Notes under the pieces: generated by a model
The model's input: the letters and a program-made list of their open reading frames with translations, nothing else
What the model was told of the DNA's origin: nothing
Database searches by the model: none
Shown here: piece after piece, positions 8,553 to 17,591 of the stretch
Layout: each line of letters opens with the position of its first letter
How positions within the stretch are numbered: position 1 is the stretch's first letter
Assembly: GCF_900096895.1 (NCBI RefSeq)
Contig: NZ_FMYO01000001.1
Span: 434,001-498,000 of the forward strand
DNA length: 64,000 bases
Direction of reading: 5' to 3'
Source of the DNA: Acinetobacter kookii
GTDB lineage: Bacteria; Pseudomonadota; Gammaproteobacteria; Pseudomonadales; Moraxellaceae
Position numbers and translations under genes: made by a program

Positions 8553-9899
8553 TTAAGCATGGGTTTGATTCGTTTCATCCAGCATTTTCTGGTCAACCAT
8601 TTCCGGGTTGTTTAATGCTGCATTTAATTGAGCTGTATCTAATTGACCGACCCATTTCGCAACCACAATGGTCGCCAATGAGTTACCGACCAGATTGGTC
8701 AAGGCACGTGCTTCTGACATGAAGCGGTCAATACCCAGAATCAGGGCCAGACCAGCTACAGGAATATGACCTACAGCAGACAATGTTGCCGCCATAACAA
8801 TAAAGCCAGAACCTGTTACACCTGCCGCACCTTTAGAAGAAATTAACAACACTGCTAAAAGCGTAATTTCATGTGTTAAATCAAGCTGAGTATTGGTTGC
8901 CTGTGCAATGAAGATTGCGGCCATGGTTAAATAGATGGAAGTACCATCCAGATTAAATGAATAACCGGTAGGAATTACCAGACCCACGACCGATTTTTCA
9001 CACCCGGCAATTTCCAGTTTCTTCAACATACGAGGAAGTACGGATTCAGAAGAAGATGTACCCAGTACAATCAATAACTCTTCACGAATCATGCGGATCA
9101 TTTTCAGGATGCTGAAACCGCAGAAACGCGCGATACTACCCAATACAATAAAGATGAACAGCAAACAGGTAATATAAAAACAGATGATGAGTTGAGCGAG
9201 CTGAGCCAGTGAACCAATACCATACTTACCAATTGTAAATGCCATCGCACCGAACGCACCAATCGGCGCAAGTTTCATGATCATGTTTACGATGTTAAAG
9301 AACACATGCGAAATCTGATCGATGAGTTTAAGGACGGGTTTACCTGCATCGCCCAATTTATGTAACGCAAAACCAAACAGCAATGCAAATAAAAGGACCT
9401 GAAGAATTTCACCTTCGGCAAAGGCACCGACCACCGTATTCGGGATGATATTCATAAAGAAATCAAGTGTCGATTGAGATGCACCGGACTCTACATACTT
9501 CGAAATACCTGATGTATCTAAAGTTGCAGGATCGATGTTCATGCCTACACCCGGTTTGGCAATATTAATCACCAGCAAACCGATAATTAACGCCAGTGTT
9601 GAGACCACCTCAAAATAAAGCAGTGCAATACCACCTGTTTTACCCACAGATTTCATGCTTTCCATACCTGCGATACCGCTGACCACAGTACAGAAAATCA
9701 CGGGGGCAATAATCATTTTGATCAGCTTGATGAAAGCGTCACCTAATGGTTTTAATTGCTCGCCCAAGCCGGGAACACTTTGCTTAACGCCATCCACGAT
9801 TACGGATGAACTTGGGTAAAAATGCCCAACAATCACACCTAAAATAATGGCAATAACGACTTGAAAATACAGCGACTTATAGATTGGTTTCTTAGTCAT
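8553..9899 (-). CDS. dctA: C4-dicarboxylate/proton (or sodium) symporter, DctA-type
   Basis: The 448-residue protein is an inner-membrane carrier of the dicarboxylate/amino acid:cation symporter family with about eight membrane helices and two re-entrant loops. The serine-rich hairpin [12 protein letters not shown] and the following [20 protein letters not shown] are almost word-for-word DctA motifs. This favours succinate, fumarate and malate uptake over glutamate (GltP). It is probably transcribed alone. The upstream 9900-10335 interval would carry its control region. I saw no adjacent DctB/DctD-type genes. Confidence 0.87.
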   Translation of the reverse strand: MTKKPIYKSLYFQVVIAIILGVIVGHFYPSSSVIVDGVKQSVPGLGEQLKPLGDAFIKLIKMIIAPVIFCTVVSGIAGMESMKSVGKTGGIALLYFEVVSTLALIIGLLVINIAKPGVGMNIDPATLDTSGISKYVESGASQSTLDFFMNIIPNTVVGAFAEGEILQVLLFALLFGFALHKLGDAGKPVLKLIDQISHVFFNIVNMIMKLAPIGAFGAMAFTIGKYGIGSLAQLAQLIICFYITCLLFIFIVLGSIARFCGFSILKMIRMIREELLIVLGTSSSESVLPRMLKKLEIAGCEKSVVGLVIPTGYSFNLDGTSIYLTMAAIFIAQATNTQLDLTHEITLLAVLLISSKGAAGVTGSGFIVMAATLSAVGHIPVAGLALILGIDRFMSEARALTNLVGNSLATIVVAKWVGQLDTAQLNAALNNPEMVDQKMLDETNQTHA

Positions 9900-10335
9900 A
9901 ACATTACTTCTTCAGATATTTCCAAAACTAGAAATATTCAGTTTTAGCCTATTCTTACGAATACACTGCCCTTAATCTCCAGGCATTCACACCTAGGAAA
10001 ATTAAAAGTATGCAGTGATCTAAGATACTGGAATATATAGAAATTTATAAAAAAGTAGTTACCATCAGAACACCATTAAAATTTATCAAAAATTTAAATG
10101 GTTAAATTGGGAGATGATAAGAACAATTAAAAAATTATATCAATTGTTTAAATTTTACCTGATTTTTAAAAGCTTATGCAGGTCGCATTGTTAATTTTGG
10201 CTAAAATATCACCACAAATTATTAAACATTAGTCGAAGACCACTAAAACACTTTTATATAAATTAAGCTGAAATAATTTTTTTGTCTTTATAAAATAGCA
10301 TTACACTTATTTTTATCGCCAAGAAAACTCAGCTT
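9900..10335. other. Divergent regulatory interval between dctA and the ybiB-like gene
   Basis: This very AT-rich interval has no open frame worth calling. Close to dctA an ATATTTC/GAAATAT dyad lies about 15-40 bases upstream of its start and could be an operator. Near the other end, TTGTCT and ACTTAT at a 17-base spacing are a weak candidate promoter for the plus-strand gene. No repeats or RNA structures stood out. Confidence 0.4.
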
Positions 10336-11340
10336 ATGCAAACCAAAAGAAATATCTATAAAGACTTTGAACATCCTTTTGCACAATATGTCCGTATTAT
10401 AGGCAAAGGAAAAAACGGTGCCCGTTCGCTGACTTTTGACGAAGCCTATCAGGCATTCAGCATGATTCTAAAAGATGAAGTGCTTGATGTGCAGTTGGGC
10501 GCTTTCCTGATGCTACTTCGTGTTAAAGAAGAATCTGTCGATGAACTGGCCGGTTTTGTCCAGGCCACCCGTGACCAGCTCAATTTCAGGACCCTGGATG
10601 TAGACTTGGACTGGTCATCTTATGCCGGCAAGCGTAAGCATTATCCCTGGTTCTTACTGGCAGCTCTAACCTTAGCCAAACATGGCTACAAGGTGGTCAT
10701 GCATGGTGCATCCGGACATACCATTAACCGCCTTTATACTGAACAGGTCCTGGAATACTTAGGCTATCTAATCTGCCAGAATGACAGCGATGTGGAACAG
10801 CAGTTACAGCAACGCAATTTTGCCTATCTGCCCTTGCAAGCAATTTCACCTATTTTGAGTGATTTGATCTCACTGCGGAATGTGATGGGTTTGCGTTCTC
10901 CTATTCATACCCTTGCCCGTTTAATTAATCCATTTAATGCTAAAGCCACCATGCAGGCGATTTTCCATCCGGCTTATCGTAGCTCTCACCAACAGGCAGC
11001 CTTTAAACTGGGCTATCAAAATAGTGCGGTAATTAAAGGTGAAGGTGGTGAATTTGAACGGAATCCGGATGCCAAAACCTTAATCTGCGGAATTAAAAAT
11101 GGTGAGCTGTACGAACACGAACTCCCTAAACTGACCGATAACCGTAGTCCTGTTGAAGAAGAACTGGACTTGGCTGTATTTAAAGCCGTATGGGAAGGCA
11201 AACAGCATCATGAGTATGGTGAAGTTGCAGTAACGGAAACCATGGGAATTGCTTTATACACGATGGGCGCGTGTGCTTCTTATGAAGAGGCGATGTTAAA
11301 AGCCAAGGAACTTTGGGTAAATCGCAAGTCTAAAATCTAA
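10336..11340 (+). CDS. ybiB: YbiB/TrpD2-type protein (phosphoribosyltransferase-fold, nucleic-acid binding family)
   Basis: The 334-residue product has the anthranilate phosphoribosyltransferase fold, with the TrpD-like helical start (LTFDEAYQAFSMIL) and LGAFLMLLRVKEESVDELAGF. It lacks the clean PRPP-binding glycine motif and anthranilate contacts of real TrpD. E. coli YbiB, the family reference, binds nucleic acids without sequence specificity and is LexA-controlled, and I assume the same general class here. It is monocistronic by spacing. No SOS box was recognised upstream. Confidence 0.72.
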   Translation: MQTKRNIYKDFEHPFAQYVRIIGKGKNGARSLTFDEAYQAFSMILKDEVLDVQLGAFLMLLRVKEESVDELAGFVQATRDQLNFRTLDVDLDWSSYAGKRKHYPWFLLAALTLAKHGYKVVMHGASGHTINRLYTEQVLEYLGYLICQNDSDVEQQLQQRNFAYLPLQAISPILSDLISLRNVMGLRSPIHTLARLINPFNAKATMQAIFHPAYRSSHQQAAFKLGYQNSAVIKGEGGEFERNPDAKTLICGIKNGELYEHELPKLTDNRSPVEEELDLAVFKAVWEGKQHHEYGEVAVTETMGIALYTMGACASYEEAMLKAKELWVNRKSKI

Positions 11341-11464
11341 TTTGATGCAGAATAAATGATACGTGATAAAGCCATTCGCAATTGTTCGAGGCTAGACTTC
11401 ATTTGATAAAAATGGTTCTGCGAAACATTCATCTAATAATAGTATCGAACGAGTTTTGCGATGA

Positions 11465-11492
11465 GAACACTTGAAACATGTTTCAAGTGTTC
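11465..11492. repeat. Perfect 28-bp palindrome
   Basis: The half-site GAACACTTGAAACA is followed without a gap by its exact reverse complement. It has no T tract on either side, so it is not a normal terminator. It could be a dimeric-regulator operator, a cruciform or the core of a dispersed repeat. Confidence 0.85.
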
Positions 11493-11619
11493 GCAAGATG
11501 ACTTTGGCCTTACGAAGGAATACTTCTCAGGGCTTATCCAAAGTAACAGGATGAGCTTCTATATAAATTGAGATTTATCGGTAAGACACCGTCGTACCCT
11601 TCAAAAAATTAAGATATAA

Positions 11620-11644
11620 AAAAAGACACCGCAGTGTCTTTTTT
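11620..11644 (-). terminator. Bidirectional intrinsic terminator
   Basis: AAAAGACAC (11621-11629) and GTGTCTTTT (11634-11642) pair across CGCA, with A/T runs on both sides. It serves the nadK/DUF1315 transcript on the minus strand. Confidence 0.75.
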
Positions 11645-11659
11645 ATTGCAAATAAATAT

Positions 11660-11935
11660 TTAAACAAAACGAATAGGCTTAAACTCTTCATCCTGCTTTG
11701 GATCATGTGAATCGCAGTGTTCATCTTCTTCTTTGGTACCGCGGTCAATATAGCCACTACGCTCAGTTTCAGGCAAGTTTTTCATTTCCCAGGCATAAAC
11801 TGCCTGCATACAGATTTGACGTTGCTCTGTGGTCAGCGCTACGCCATTTGGCCATTTACCAATTTCCACTGCTGTCTTTAAACGCGCAACAATTTCAGGA
11901 TCGAGTACGGCCAGCATTTGTTCAATATTCATCAT
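11660..11935 (-). CDS. DUF1315 (YeaC-like) family protein
   Basis: This 91-residue acidic cytoplasmic protein matches the small YeaC/DUF1315 family. It has LDPEIVARLKTAVEIGKWPNG, then a helix with YAWEMKNLPE, then a charged tail ending FKPIRFV. The function of the family is unknown. The start codon directly abuts the nadK stop, so it is co-transcribed and coupled with NAD kinase. Two adjacent ATGs (11935 and 11932) make the exact start uncertain by one codon. Confidence 0.75.
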   Translation of the reverse strand: MMNIEQMLAVLDPEIVARLKTAVEIGKWPNGVALTTEQRQICMQAVYAWEMKNLPETERSGYIDRGTKEEDEHCDSHDPKQDEEFKPIRFV

Positions 11936-12850
11936 TTAATCCTGCTGTTGTAGAGAGTCAAAATCTTGGTTCCAGCCCAGCTTGGTACGACAGGCGATAT
12001 AGAAATCATAACCGGGTGGATGAAGGAGATTCAATTTAAATGGATGTTTGCGGATATGTAAACTATCCCCAACACTAAGTGAAACGCTGTGCTGACCATC
12101 GGCACTGACCATGGGCAATACACGGTTTTCACGAATGATAATCTTGATTTCACTATGTCCACCAACCACAATCGGACGTGAAGACAAGGTATGCGGGTGC
12201 ATCGGCACCAAAGAAATGGCATCCATACTCGGATGAACAATCGGACCACCACCAGAAAGCGCATATGCCGTAGAACCGGTAGGCGTTGAAACAATCAAAC
12301 CGTCACTATGCTGACGATAGACATATTGACCATCAATATTCAGTTCAAAGTCAATCATATGCACCGATTTTCCTGAATGCAGCACCACATCATTCAAGGC
12401 AATCGCATCATAAATGCTTTCGCCCTTGGAGCGGATTTCCATTTCCAGCAAAAAGCGGCGGTCAAGCTGAAACTCGCCTTTGAGCACCTGGTCCAGCTTA
12501 AAAATAACCTCGGTCGGCTTGATATCGGTTAAAAAACCCAGACGACCACGGTTTACCCCAATAACTGGGGTATTGTGTCTAACCAGGGCACGTGCTGCAT
12601 GCAGTAAAGAACCATCACCGCCCACCACAATGACCAGATCAACCACTTCACCCAGTAAACTGCGGCTTACCGTTTGCGTATTGCTATAAGGGACTAAGGC
12701 TGCTGTTTCCGAATCAAAAACAGGATGTAAACCTAAACTTAAAAGATGGTCATGAATAAGACTTAAAGTTTCCACGACGGAGGATTTATCTGGACGCCCT
12801 ATTAATCCAATGTTCCGAAAAGTTTTATGTGAAATTTGCACCTGGGTCAT
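11936..12850 (-). CDS. nadK: NAD kinase
   Basis: The 304-residue enzyme phosphorylates NAD to NADP. It contains the diagnostic VVGGDGSLLHAAR motif near the N-terminus and GSTAYALSGGGPIV in the second domain. The frame continues 31 codons upstream to 12943. The Met at 12850 is chosen because AGCGGAG precedes it and the protein then begins at the conserved domain, as in other NadK proteins. The DUF1315 gene follows with no gap. Confidence 0.92.
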   Translation of the reverse strand: MTQVQISHKTFRNIGLIGRPDKSSVVETLSLIHDHLLSLGLHPVFDSETAALVPYSNTQTVSRSLLGEVVDLVIVVGGDGSLLHAARALVRHNTPVIGVNRGRLGFLTDIKPTEVIFKLDQVLKGEFQLDRRFLLEMEIRSKGESIYDAIALNDVVLHSGKSVHMIDFELNIDGQYVYRQHSDGLIVSTPTGSTAYALSGGGPIVHPSMDAISLVPMHPHTLSSRPIVVGGHSEIKIIIRENRVLPMVSADGQHSVSLSVGDSLHIRKHPFKLNLLHPPGYDFYIACRTKLGWNQDFDSLQQQD

Positions 12851-12943
12851 CGCTCCGCTACGATTCCTGCCTATCATAGCATTAACCCTGTTCATTTTAA
12901 AAAACTTTAAGTTCACATTGCACTGACAATGCTGCGATTTCAA

Positions 12944-13287
12944 AGACTCAACCTGATTTTAGCCAGCAGCCAGATGGGCGTACTTTACATATAGTGAACA
13001 CCCCAAATCAGCATGGTTTTTTACGCTAAATGTCAGCCATTTTATAAAATTGCTTTTAACGGAATAACTTAGATGTTTAAAGCTGTTTTATTTGCTTTAA
13101 TAGGAACATATTATTGGCAAATACGGTTTTAATTCCAGAAATAATATCTGTTATAAAATCAAAGACTCATTACCAATATTTTGTCCGGTTTCTTGTTATA
13201 TTTTCTCTTCATTCACAGATTAATTATTGCAAAAAAATGAAAAGCTTCGCATGATTAGCACAATTTATTTGGATCTTATAATCATTG
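12944..13287. other. Intergenic interval between nadK and mrcB
   Basis: It holds the nadK promoter on the left and the mrcB promoter on the right. In the middle is a sigma-70-like promoter, TTTACG then TATAAA at 17-base spacing (about 13022-13050), reading right. It is followed by a tiny possible reading frame at 13073-13132. Confidence 0.4.
13073..13132 (+). CDS. Possible 19-residue hydrophobic small protein
   Basis: ATG at 13073 opens 19 codons (MFKAVLFALIGTYYWQIRF) that would make a single short membrane helix with a basic end. GGA lies about nine bases upstream, and a good-looking promoter lies about 25 bases upstream of that. It might equally be a chance frame in the mrcB leader. Confidence 0.25.
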   Translation: MFKAVLFALIGTYYWQIRF

Positions 13288-15681
13288 ATGAAGTCTGAAC
13301 GCGGGATCGGTTTACTGGCCCTTATTTTTTCAATATTAGTCATTGGCGTCTTCTTGGTTTTTAGTGTCTATTTAATCCGAATGGACAATATTGTACGCAA
13401 TAAATTTGAAGGACAGCGCTGGGATATTCCGGCAAAGGTTTTTGCCCGTCCTTTGGAAATTTATACCAATGCACCGGTCAACCAGACAGACTTCACTCAG
13501 GAACTCAAACTTCTGGGCTATAAAAGTTCTGACAGCTATACTCAATCCGGCAGTTATGTAAGCTCCGGTGATGCCCTGTATGTGCATACCCGCGGCTTTG
13601 ACTTTGGTGACAGCGTTGAACCCGAGCAGGTCTTAAAAGTTACCTTTAACAATAATCAGATTGGTGAAGTCAGTGCAACCAAGCCTTCGTCTACCGGCAT
13701 TGCACGTTTAGAACCTTTATTGATTGGCGGAATTTATCCGCAACATAATGAAGACCGTGTGCTGATTAAGCTTAATAATGTGCCTAAACCGCTCATTGAA
13801 GCCCTGATCTCAACGGAAGACCGTAACTTTTATCATCACCATGGCATATCGGTTCGTGGTACAGCGCGTGCTGTAGTCAGCAATCTCACCGGTGGCAAAC
13901 GTCAGGGGGGTTCTACCCTGACCCAGCAGCTGGTGAAAAACTTCTACTTAAGCCCGGAAAGAACCTTAAAACGTAAAGTCAATGAAGCCCTCATGGCCAT
14001 GCTGATTGAGCTTCATTATGACAAAGATGAAATTCTGGAAGCGTATTTAAATGAAGTGAACCTAGGGCAAAATGGCAATTATTCCATTAATGGCTATGGT
14101 CTGGCTTCACAGTTTTATTTCGGCTTGCCGCTACGCGAACTGAATATTGCCCAGCAGGCTTATTTAGTCGGTCTGGTGCAAGGGCCTTCCCTGTTTAATC
14201 CGTGGAAAAATCCGGAAGGCGCAAAAAAACGCCGCGATATCGTGTTAAACAATATGCTGGTGATGGGCTATCTGACTCAGGAGCAGTTTGAAAAAGAAGT
14301 TGCACGACCACTCAATGTAATTGCAAAACCCACCTTGGGACCTGCCCGCTTCCCAGATTTCATGGATATTGTACGTCGACAGCTACGCACCGAATATCAG
14401 GAAGGCGATTTAACCAATCAGGGCCTAAAAATCTTTACCACACTGGACCCGATTGCCCAAACCAAGGTACAGGAAGCGTTTAAAGCTTCTGTTTCCAGTC
14501 TGGCCAATGCCAACCCTAAACGTTTAAAAGACTTGCAGGGCGCTGTTTTGATTTCTCATCCTGAAAATGGTGAACTGGTTGCAGCTTTGGGCTCGACTCA
14601 GGACTTTACCGGCTTTAACCGTGCGCTGGATGCAAAACGTCAGGTCGGTTCCTTGCTTAAACCGGTCATTTACTTAAGCGCGATTGAATCTGGACGTTAT
14701 AACTGGGCTACACCGGTTGAAGATAGTGCATTAAACGTTTATAGCGAAGGTAAAAACTGGACGCCTAAAAACTACAGTGGGGGCGAGCATGGCGTTGTTC
14801 CTATGTCCGAAGCGTTGGCGAACTCCTACAACCTGGCTGCCGTACGTTTGGGTCAGGAGTTTGGAATTTCGACTTTTAGCAATCACCTGAAAAAATTTGG
14901 CGTGACTGCCAATATTCCAAGCTATCCATCGATCTTTCTGGGGGCGATTGATATGTCACCGATGGAAGTGATGAGTATTTACGGCAATTTTGCAACTGGC
15001 GGTTTCAAATATCCTATCAAGTCCATTCGCTCGGTGGTCGATTCCAATGGACGCCTGCTCGATCGTTATGGCCTGACGCCACAACAAACCATCGATGCTT
15101 CTGCGGCCTATATTCTGAATTATGGTTTACAGCAAGTCATGAGCTCGGGTACGGGACGTGCAGCTTATAGCGCTTTCCCTACCGACCTGAAACTGGCAGG
15201 CAAATCGGGGACCACCAATGATACCCGTGACTCCTGGTTTGCAGGCTATTCAGGCAATTATCTCAGTGTGGTCTGGCTGGGTTTGGATAATAACAAGGTG
15301 ACTGGCCTAACCGGTTCTTCAGGTGCGCTTCCGGTCTGGATTAATGTCATGAAACAGTTGCGTCAGAAACCGGTTAACCTGCGTCAGACCGAAAATGTGC
15401 AATGGCAATGGATTGACCGTTCTAGTGGATATTTATCTGCGCAAGGTTGTGAAGGCGCCATGTACATTCCCTTACTTCGCAGTAATATGCCACGTCAGGC
15501 CACTGCCTGCGGTTTACCGAACTATCAGGTAGAACCTGCTTACAATCCTGATACTGAAAACAATCAGGCACCTGTCGATCAAAACGATAGTATTGGTAAC
15601 TATATTCGTGAAAGTGAGACTGAAACGCAGAACGAGGATTCTACGAATCAGGTCATTTCAAGTGGTAGTTATAACAATTAA
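13288..15681 (+). CDS. mrcB: Penicillin-binding protein 1B (bifunctional transglycosylase/transpeptidase)
   Basis: The 798-residue class A PBP has a short cytoplasmic tail, one membrane helix (about 8-30) and a UB2H-like region. The GT51 glycosyltransferase domain follows with catalytic Glu177 in STEDRNFYHHHG and GGSTLTQQ. The transpeptidase motifs are SLLK (Ser455, Lys458), SYN (513-515) and KSGT (639-642). It polymerises and cross-links septal and lateral peptidoglycan in the periplasm. ATG at 13288 is preferred to the TTG one codon earlier. The product is followed 15 bases later by its probable outer-membrane activator gene. Confidence 0.93.
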   Translation: MKSERGIGLLALIFSILVIGVFLVFSVYLIRMDNIVRNKFEGQRWDIPAKVFARPLEIYTNAPVNQTDFTQELKLLGYKSSDSYTQSGSYVSSGDALYVHTRGFDFGDSVEPEQVLKVTFNNNQIGEVSATKPSSTGIARLEPLLIGGIYPQHNEDRVLIKLNNVPKPLIEALISTEDRNFYHHHGISVRGTARAVVSNLTGGKRQGGSTLTQQLVKNFYLSPERTLKRKVNEALMAMLIELHYDKDEILEAYLNEVNLGQNGNYSINGYGLASQFYFGLPLRELNIAQQAYLVGLVQGPSLFNPWKNPEGAKKRRDIVLNNMLVMGYLTQEQFEKEVARPLNVIAKPTLGPARFPDFMDIVRRQLRTEYQEGDLTNQGLKIFTTLDPIAQTKVQEAFKASVSSLANANPKRLKDLQGAVLISHPENGELVAALGSTQDFTGFNRALDAKRQVGSLLKPVIYLSAIESGRYNWATPVEDSALNVYSEGKNWTPKNYSGGEHGVVPMSEALANSYNLAAVRLGQEFGISTFSNHLKKFGVTANIPSYPSIFLGAIDMSPMEVMSIYGNFATGGFKYPIKSIRSVVDSNGRLLDRYGLTPQQTIDASAAYILNYGLQQVMSSGTGRAAYSAFPTDLKLAGKSGTTNDTRDSWFAGYSGNYLSVVWLGLDNNKVTGLTGSSGALPVWINVMKQLRQKPVNLRQTENVQWQWIDRSSGYLSAQGCEGAMYIPLLRSNMPRQATACGLPNYQVEPAYNPDTENNQAPVDQNDSIGNYIRESETETQNEDSTNQVISSGSYNN

Positions 15682-15696
15682 GGGTGACAGTGAAGC

Positions 15697-16263
15697 ATGA
15701 ACGGGCAATGTAAACGGCATAAATACGGGCTCATTGCCCTGAGCTTGATTGGCTTGGCGGGCTGTCAAAGCCTGCCTTCTCCCGAAGGCAAACAGCCACC
15801 GAAACCGGCCCCTGCAGAAAAGCCGGACATTAAAACCCCTTCGGGGGTGGTCATCACCCCTTATGAACGTGAAGAAATTCAGCGTAAAAAAATGCAGGTG
15901 ATTGTTCCTGAGCAACACAGCAAACAGCAGTTTGAAGATGGTCGCCAGCTGCCGGCATTTCAAAAGCTCATGCAAAAAACCCAGCTCGCCTATAAGCAGG
16001 GAAAATGGAATGAAGCGGAAGCTGCGGCATTGCAGGCACAGCGCCTTGCGCCGCAATCCGCTGAAACCTTCTTGTATCTGGCATTAATTGCCAATAAAAA
16101 CAATCAGCCTGCAAATGCCAAAGCTCTGGCGCAACGCGGGCTTAGTTATGCACAAACCAATCCCATGAAGAAACAGCTTTGGCAGGTCATTTTAAAAGCT
16201 GCACAACAGCAAAAAGATCAAAAAACCATTCAACAGGCACAAAAAGCCCTGAAAGGCTTATAA
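15697..16263 (+). CDS. lpoP: TPR-containing outer-membrane lipoprotein, probable PBP1b activator
   Basis: The 188-residue precursor has a basic start, a hydrophobic stretch and a lipobox LAGC with Cys23. A Pro-rich linker comes next, and TPR-like helices cover about 90-185 (GKWNEAEAAALQAQRLAP, then AKALAQRGLSYA). It starts 15 bases after mrcB with AGGGTGACAG upstream, so the two form an operon. In Pseudomonas aeruginosa the TPR lipoprotein LpoP, encoded next to PBP1b, stimulates that enzyme. The same gene order and domain plan make that role likely here. Confidence 0.75.
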   Translation: MNGQCKRHKYGLIALSLIGLAGCQSLPSPEGKQPPKPAPAEKPDIKTPSGVVITPYEREEIQRKKMQVIVPEQHSKQQFEDGRQLPAFQKLMQKTQLAYKQGKWNEAEAAALQAQRLAPQSAETFLYLALIANKNNQPANAKALAQRGLSYAQTNPMKKQLWQVILKAAQQQKDQKTIQQAQKALKGL

Positions 16264-16312
16264 ACCTGAGAATATATTGAACTGATATCCTCAAATACAT
16301 GCTCTTCGTTTT

Positions 16313-17212
16313 TTATAAAAAGCGCATCCCTGCAATGCCATAGGCACCCTGCTCTTGAGCGCCCGCAAGATCACCCGGCTGCATGCCGCCCAAGGCAAAA
16401 ACAGGTACATCGACCTGTAAAACCCAGCGCTTGAATTGTTCCCATCCCAATGCCACCGCCTCTGGATGGGTTGCCGTCGGCAATACCGGACTTAGCAGGA
16501 GTGCATCACACCCGATCTGCTGTGCCTGTTGCATTGAAGCCAGATCATGGCATGCTGCAATGGTACGTTTACCTAAATGTAAATCACCCGGCTTTAATGC
16601 CATCAGTTGTGGCTGTTTTAAATGAATGGCGGAAATGGCTTGCTGCTGAATCGAGTTTAATTGCTGAAAAATATCGACATTGACAATTAACTTCGCCAAA
16701 TGCTCCACACTGAGTTCAGCCAATTCCGTGAGCTGCTGCTGAGTTCCCCCGACACGCCAATACAACAACTGATCCTGTTTTAATTGCGCCAGGTCATCCA
16801 GCTGCGCTGAAATTTTAATCTGATGGGGCCAATACAGGCGCTGAATTATGGCTTGATTGGCTTGAGGGAAATTGAGATTCAACAATTCTTCGCGGCTGTA
16901 CCAGGTCCACGGCTGTTGAATTTCATTCAATAAAGCAGTCGGTACAACAGCATGAAATAAATGCAGCTTGACAATTACATCATCATATTCATGAACAATC
17001 ACATCAAAGGCATGCCAGTCATGCAGACCAATGCCCACTTCTTCATAAATTTCACGGCGGCATGCCGCTAAGGGCGTTTCGCCCTCTTCCACTTTTCCTC
17101 CCGGAAATTCATGTTTATTGCCCTGATGCTGTTTCGCTTCACGCCAGCCCACCAGCACGTTGTTTTGATGCAGTAAAATTGCAATGGCAACATCAATTAC
17201 GGGTTTAAACAT
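16313..17212 (-). CDS. Nudix hydrolase fused to a thiamine-phosphate-synthase-like domain
   Basis: The 299-residue protein has two parts. Residues 1 to about 130 are a MutT-type Nudix domain with the box at 38-61 (GGKVEEGETP, then REIYEEVG), expected to hydrolyse 8-oxo-dGTP or a similar nucleotide. Residues about 180-299 form a TIM-barrel segment like ThiE/TenI (SPVLPTATHPEAVALGWE, FALGGMQPGD). Such fusions are common in gammaproteobacteria. Whether the second half acts in thiamine metabolism is unproven. GAGG lies upstream of the ATG. It is not in a thiamine operon. Confidence 0.85.
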   Translation of the reverse strand: MFKPVIDVAIAILLHQNNVLVGWREAKQHQGNKHEFPGGKVEEGETPLAACRREIYEEVGIGLHDWHAFDVIVHEYDDVIVKLHLFHAVVPTALLNEIQQPWTWYSREELLNLNFPQANQAIIQRLYWPHQIKISAQLDDLAQLKQDQLLYWRVGGTQQQLTELAELSVEHLAKLIVNVDIFQQLNSIQQQAISAIHLKQPQLMALKPGDLHLGKRTIAACHDLASMQQAQQIGCDALLLSPVLPTATHPEAVALGWEQFKRWVLQVDVPVFALGGMQPGDLAGAQEQGAYGIAGMRFL

Positions 17213-17286
17213 TCCCTGTTCCTCAGCCTGAAAATATTACAGAGTGTAAGCAAATTTAAGTTTTTTATAAAATCTTAAATCATCCA

Positions 17287-17318
17287 TTGACAGGTCTATT
17301 CGATAATGATTATCATTT
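17287..17318 (+). promoter_or_regulatory. Fur box overlapping the hemP promoter
   Basis: GATAATGATTATCATTT (17302-17318) closely matches the ferric uptake regulator consensus. It overlaps the spacer and -10 (TATCAT, 17311-17316) of a promoter whose -35 is a perfect TTGACA (17287-17292), with an 18-base spacer. Iron-loaded Fur would block it directly. Confidence 0.85.
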
Positions 17319-17351
17319 AAAACATTCAATACATACCACGGAATCGACGGA

Positions 17352-17522
17352 ATGAACGCACCATTTAGCCTATTTACCCGTAATCATGACAATGCTCACT
17401 CACTTCCCATGTTGCACTCGAACAACCTGTTTGCTCTGGGGCGAGAAATTCGGATTATGCATGCCGGAGAAGAATATCGTCTACGTTTAACCCGTAACAA
17501 TCGTCTGATCCTGACCAAATAA
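17352..17522 (+). CDS. hemP: Hemin uptake protein HemP family (short)
   Basis: The 56-residue protein carries the HemP pattern in its second half: LFALGREIRIMHAGEEYRL followed by RLTRNNRLILTK, ending in the typical ILTK. HemP/HmuP members are small basic proteins found with haem-uptake genes. HmuP of Bradyrhizobium is a co-activator of haem-receptor transcription. Here the gene stands alone with no TonB receptor or ABC transporter beside it, but with a Fur-controlled promoter 34 bases upstream. ACGGA precedes the ATG. It is easily missed because of its size. Confidence 0.85.
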   Translation: MNAPFSLFTRNHDNAHSLPMLHSNNLFALGREIRIMHAGEEYRLRLTRNNRLILTK

Positions 17523-17591
17523 AAATAATTCACTCAACAATAATAATCGTGGAAACAGGCAGTATGCGCGCAAACATGCTGCTTTTTAATT

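Larger units (their letters stand above)
11341..11659. other. Intergenic interval with a perfect palindrome
   Basis: Apart from the palindrome at 11465-11492 and the terminator at 11620-11644 nothing gene-like is present. The flanks of the palindrome contain short related strings (CGCAA/TTGCG, TTCGAGG/GAACGAG), suggesting a larger degenerate intergenic repeat covering roughly 11350-11540. Confidence 0.45.
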
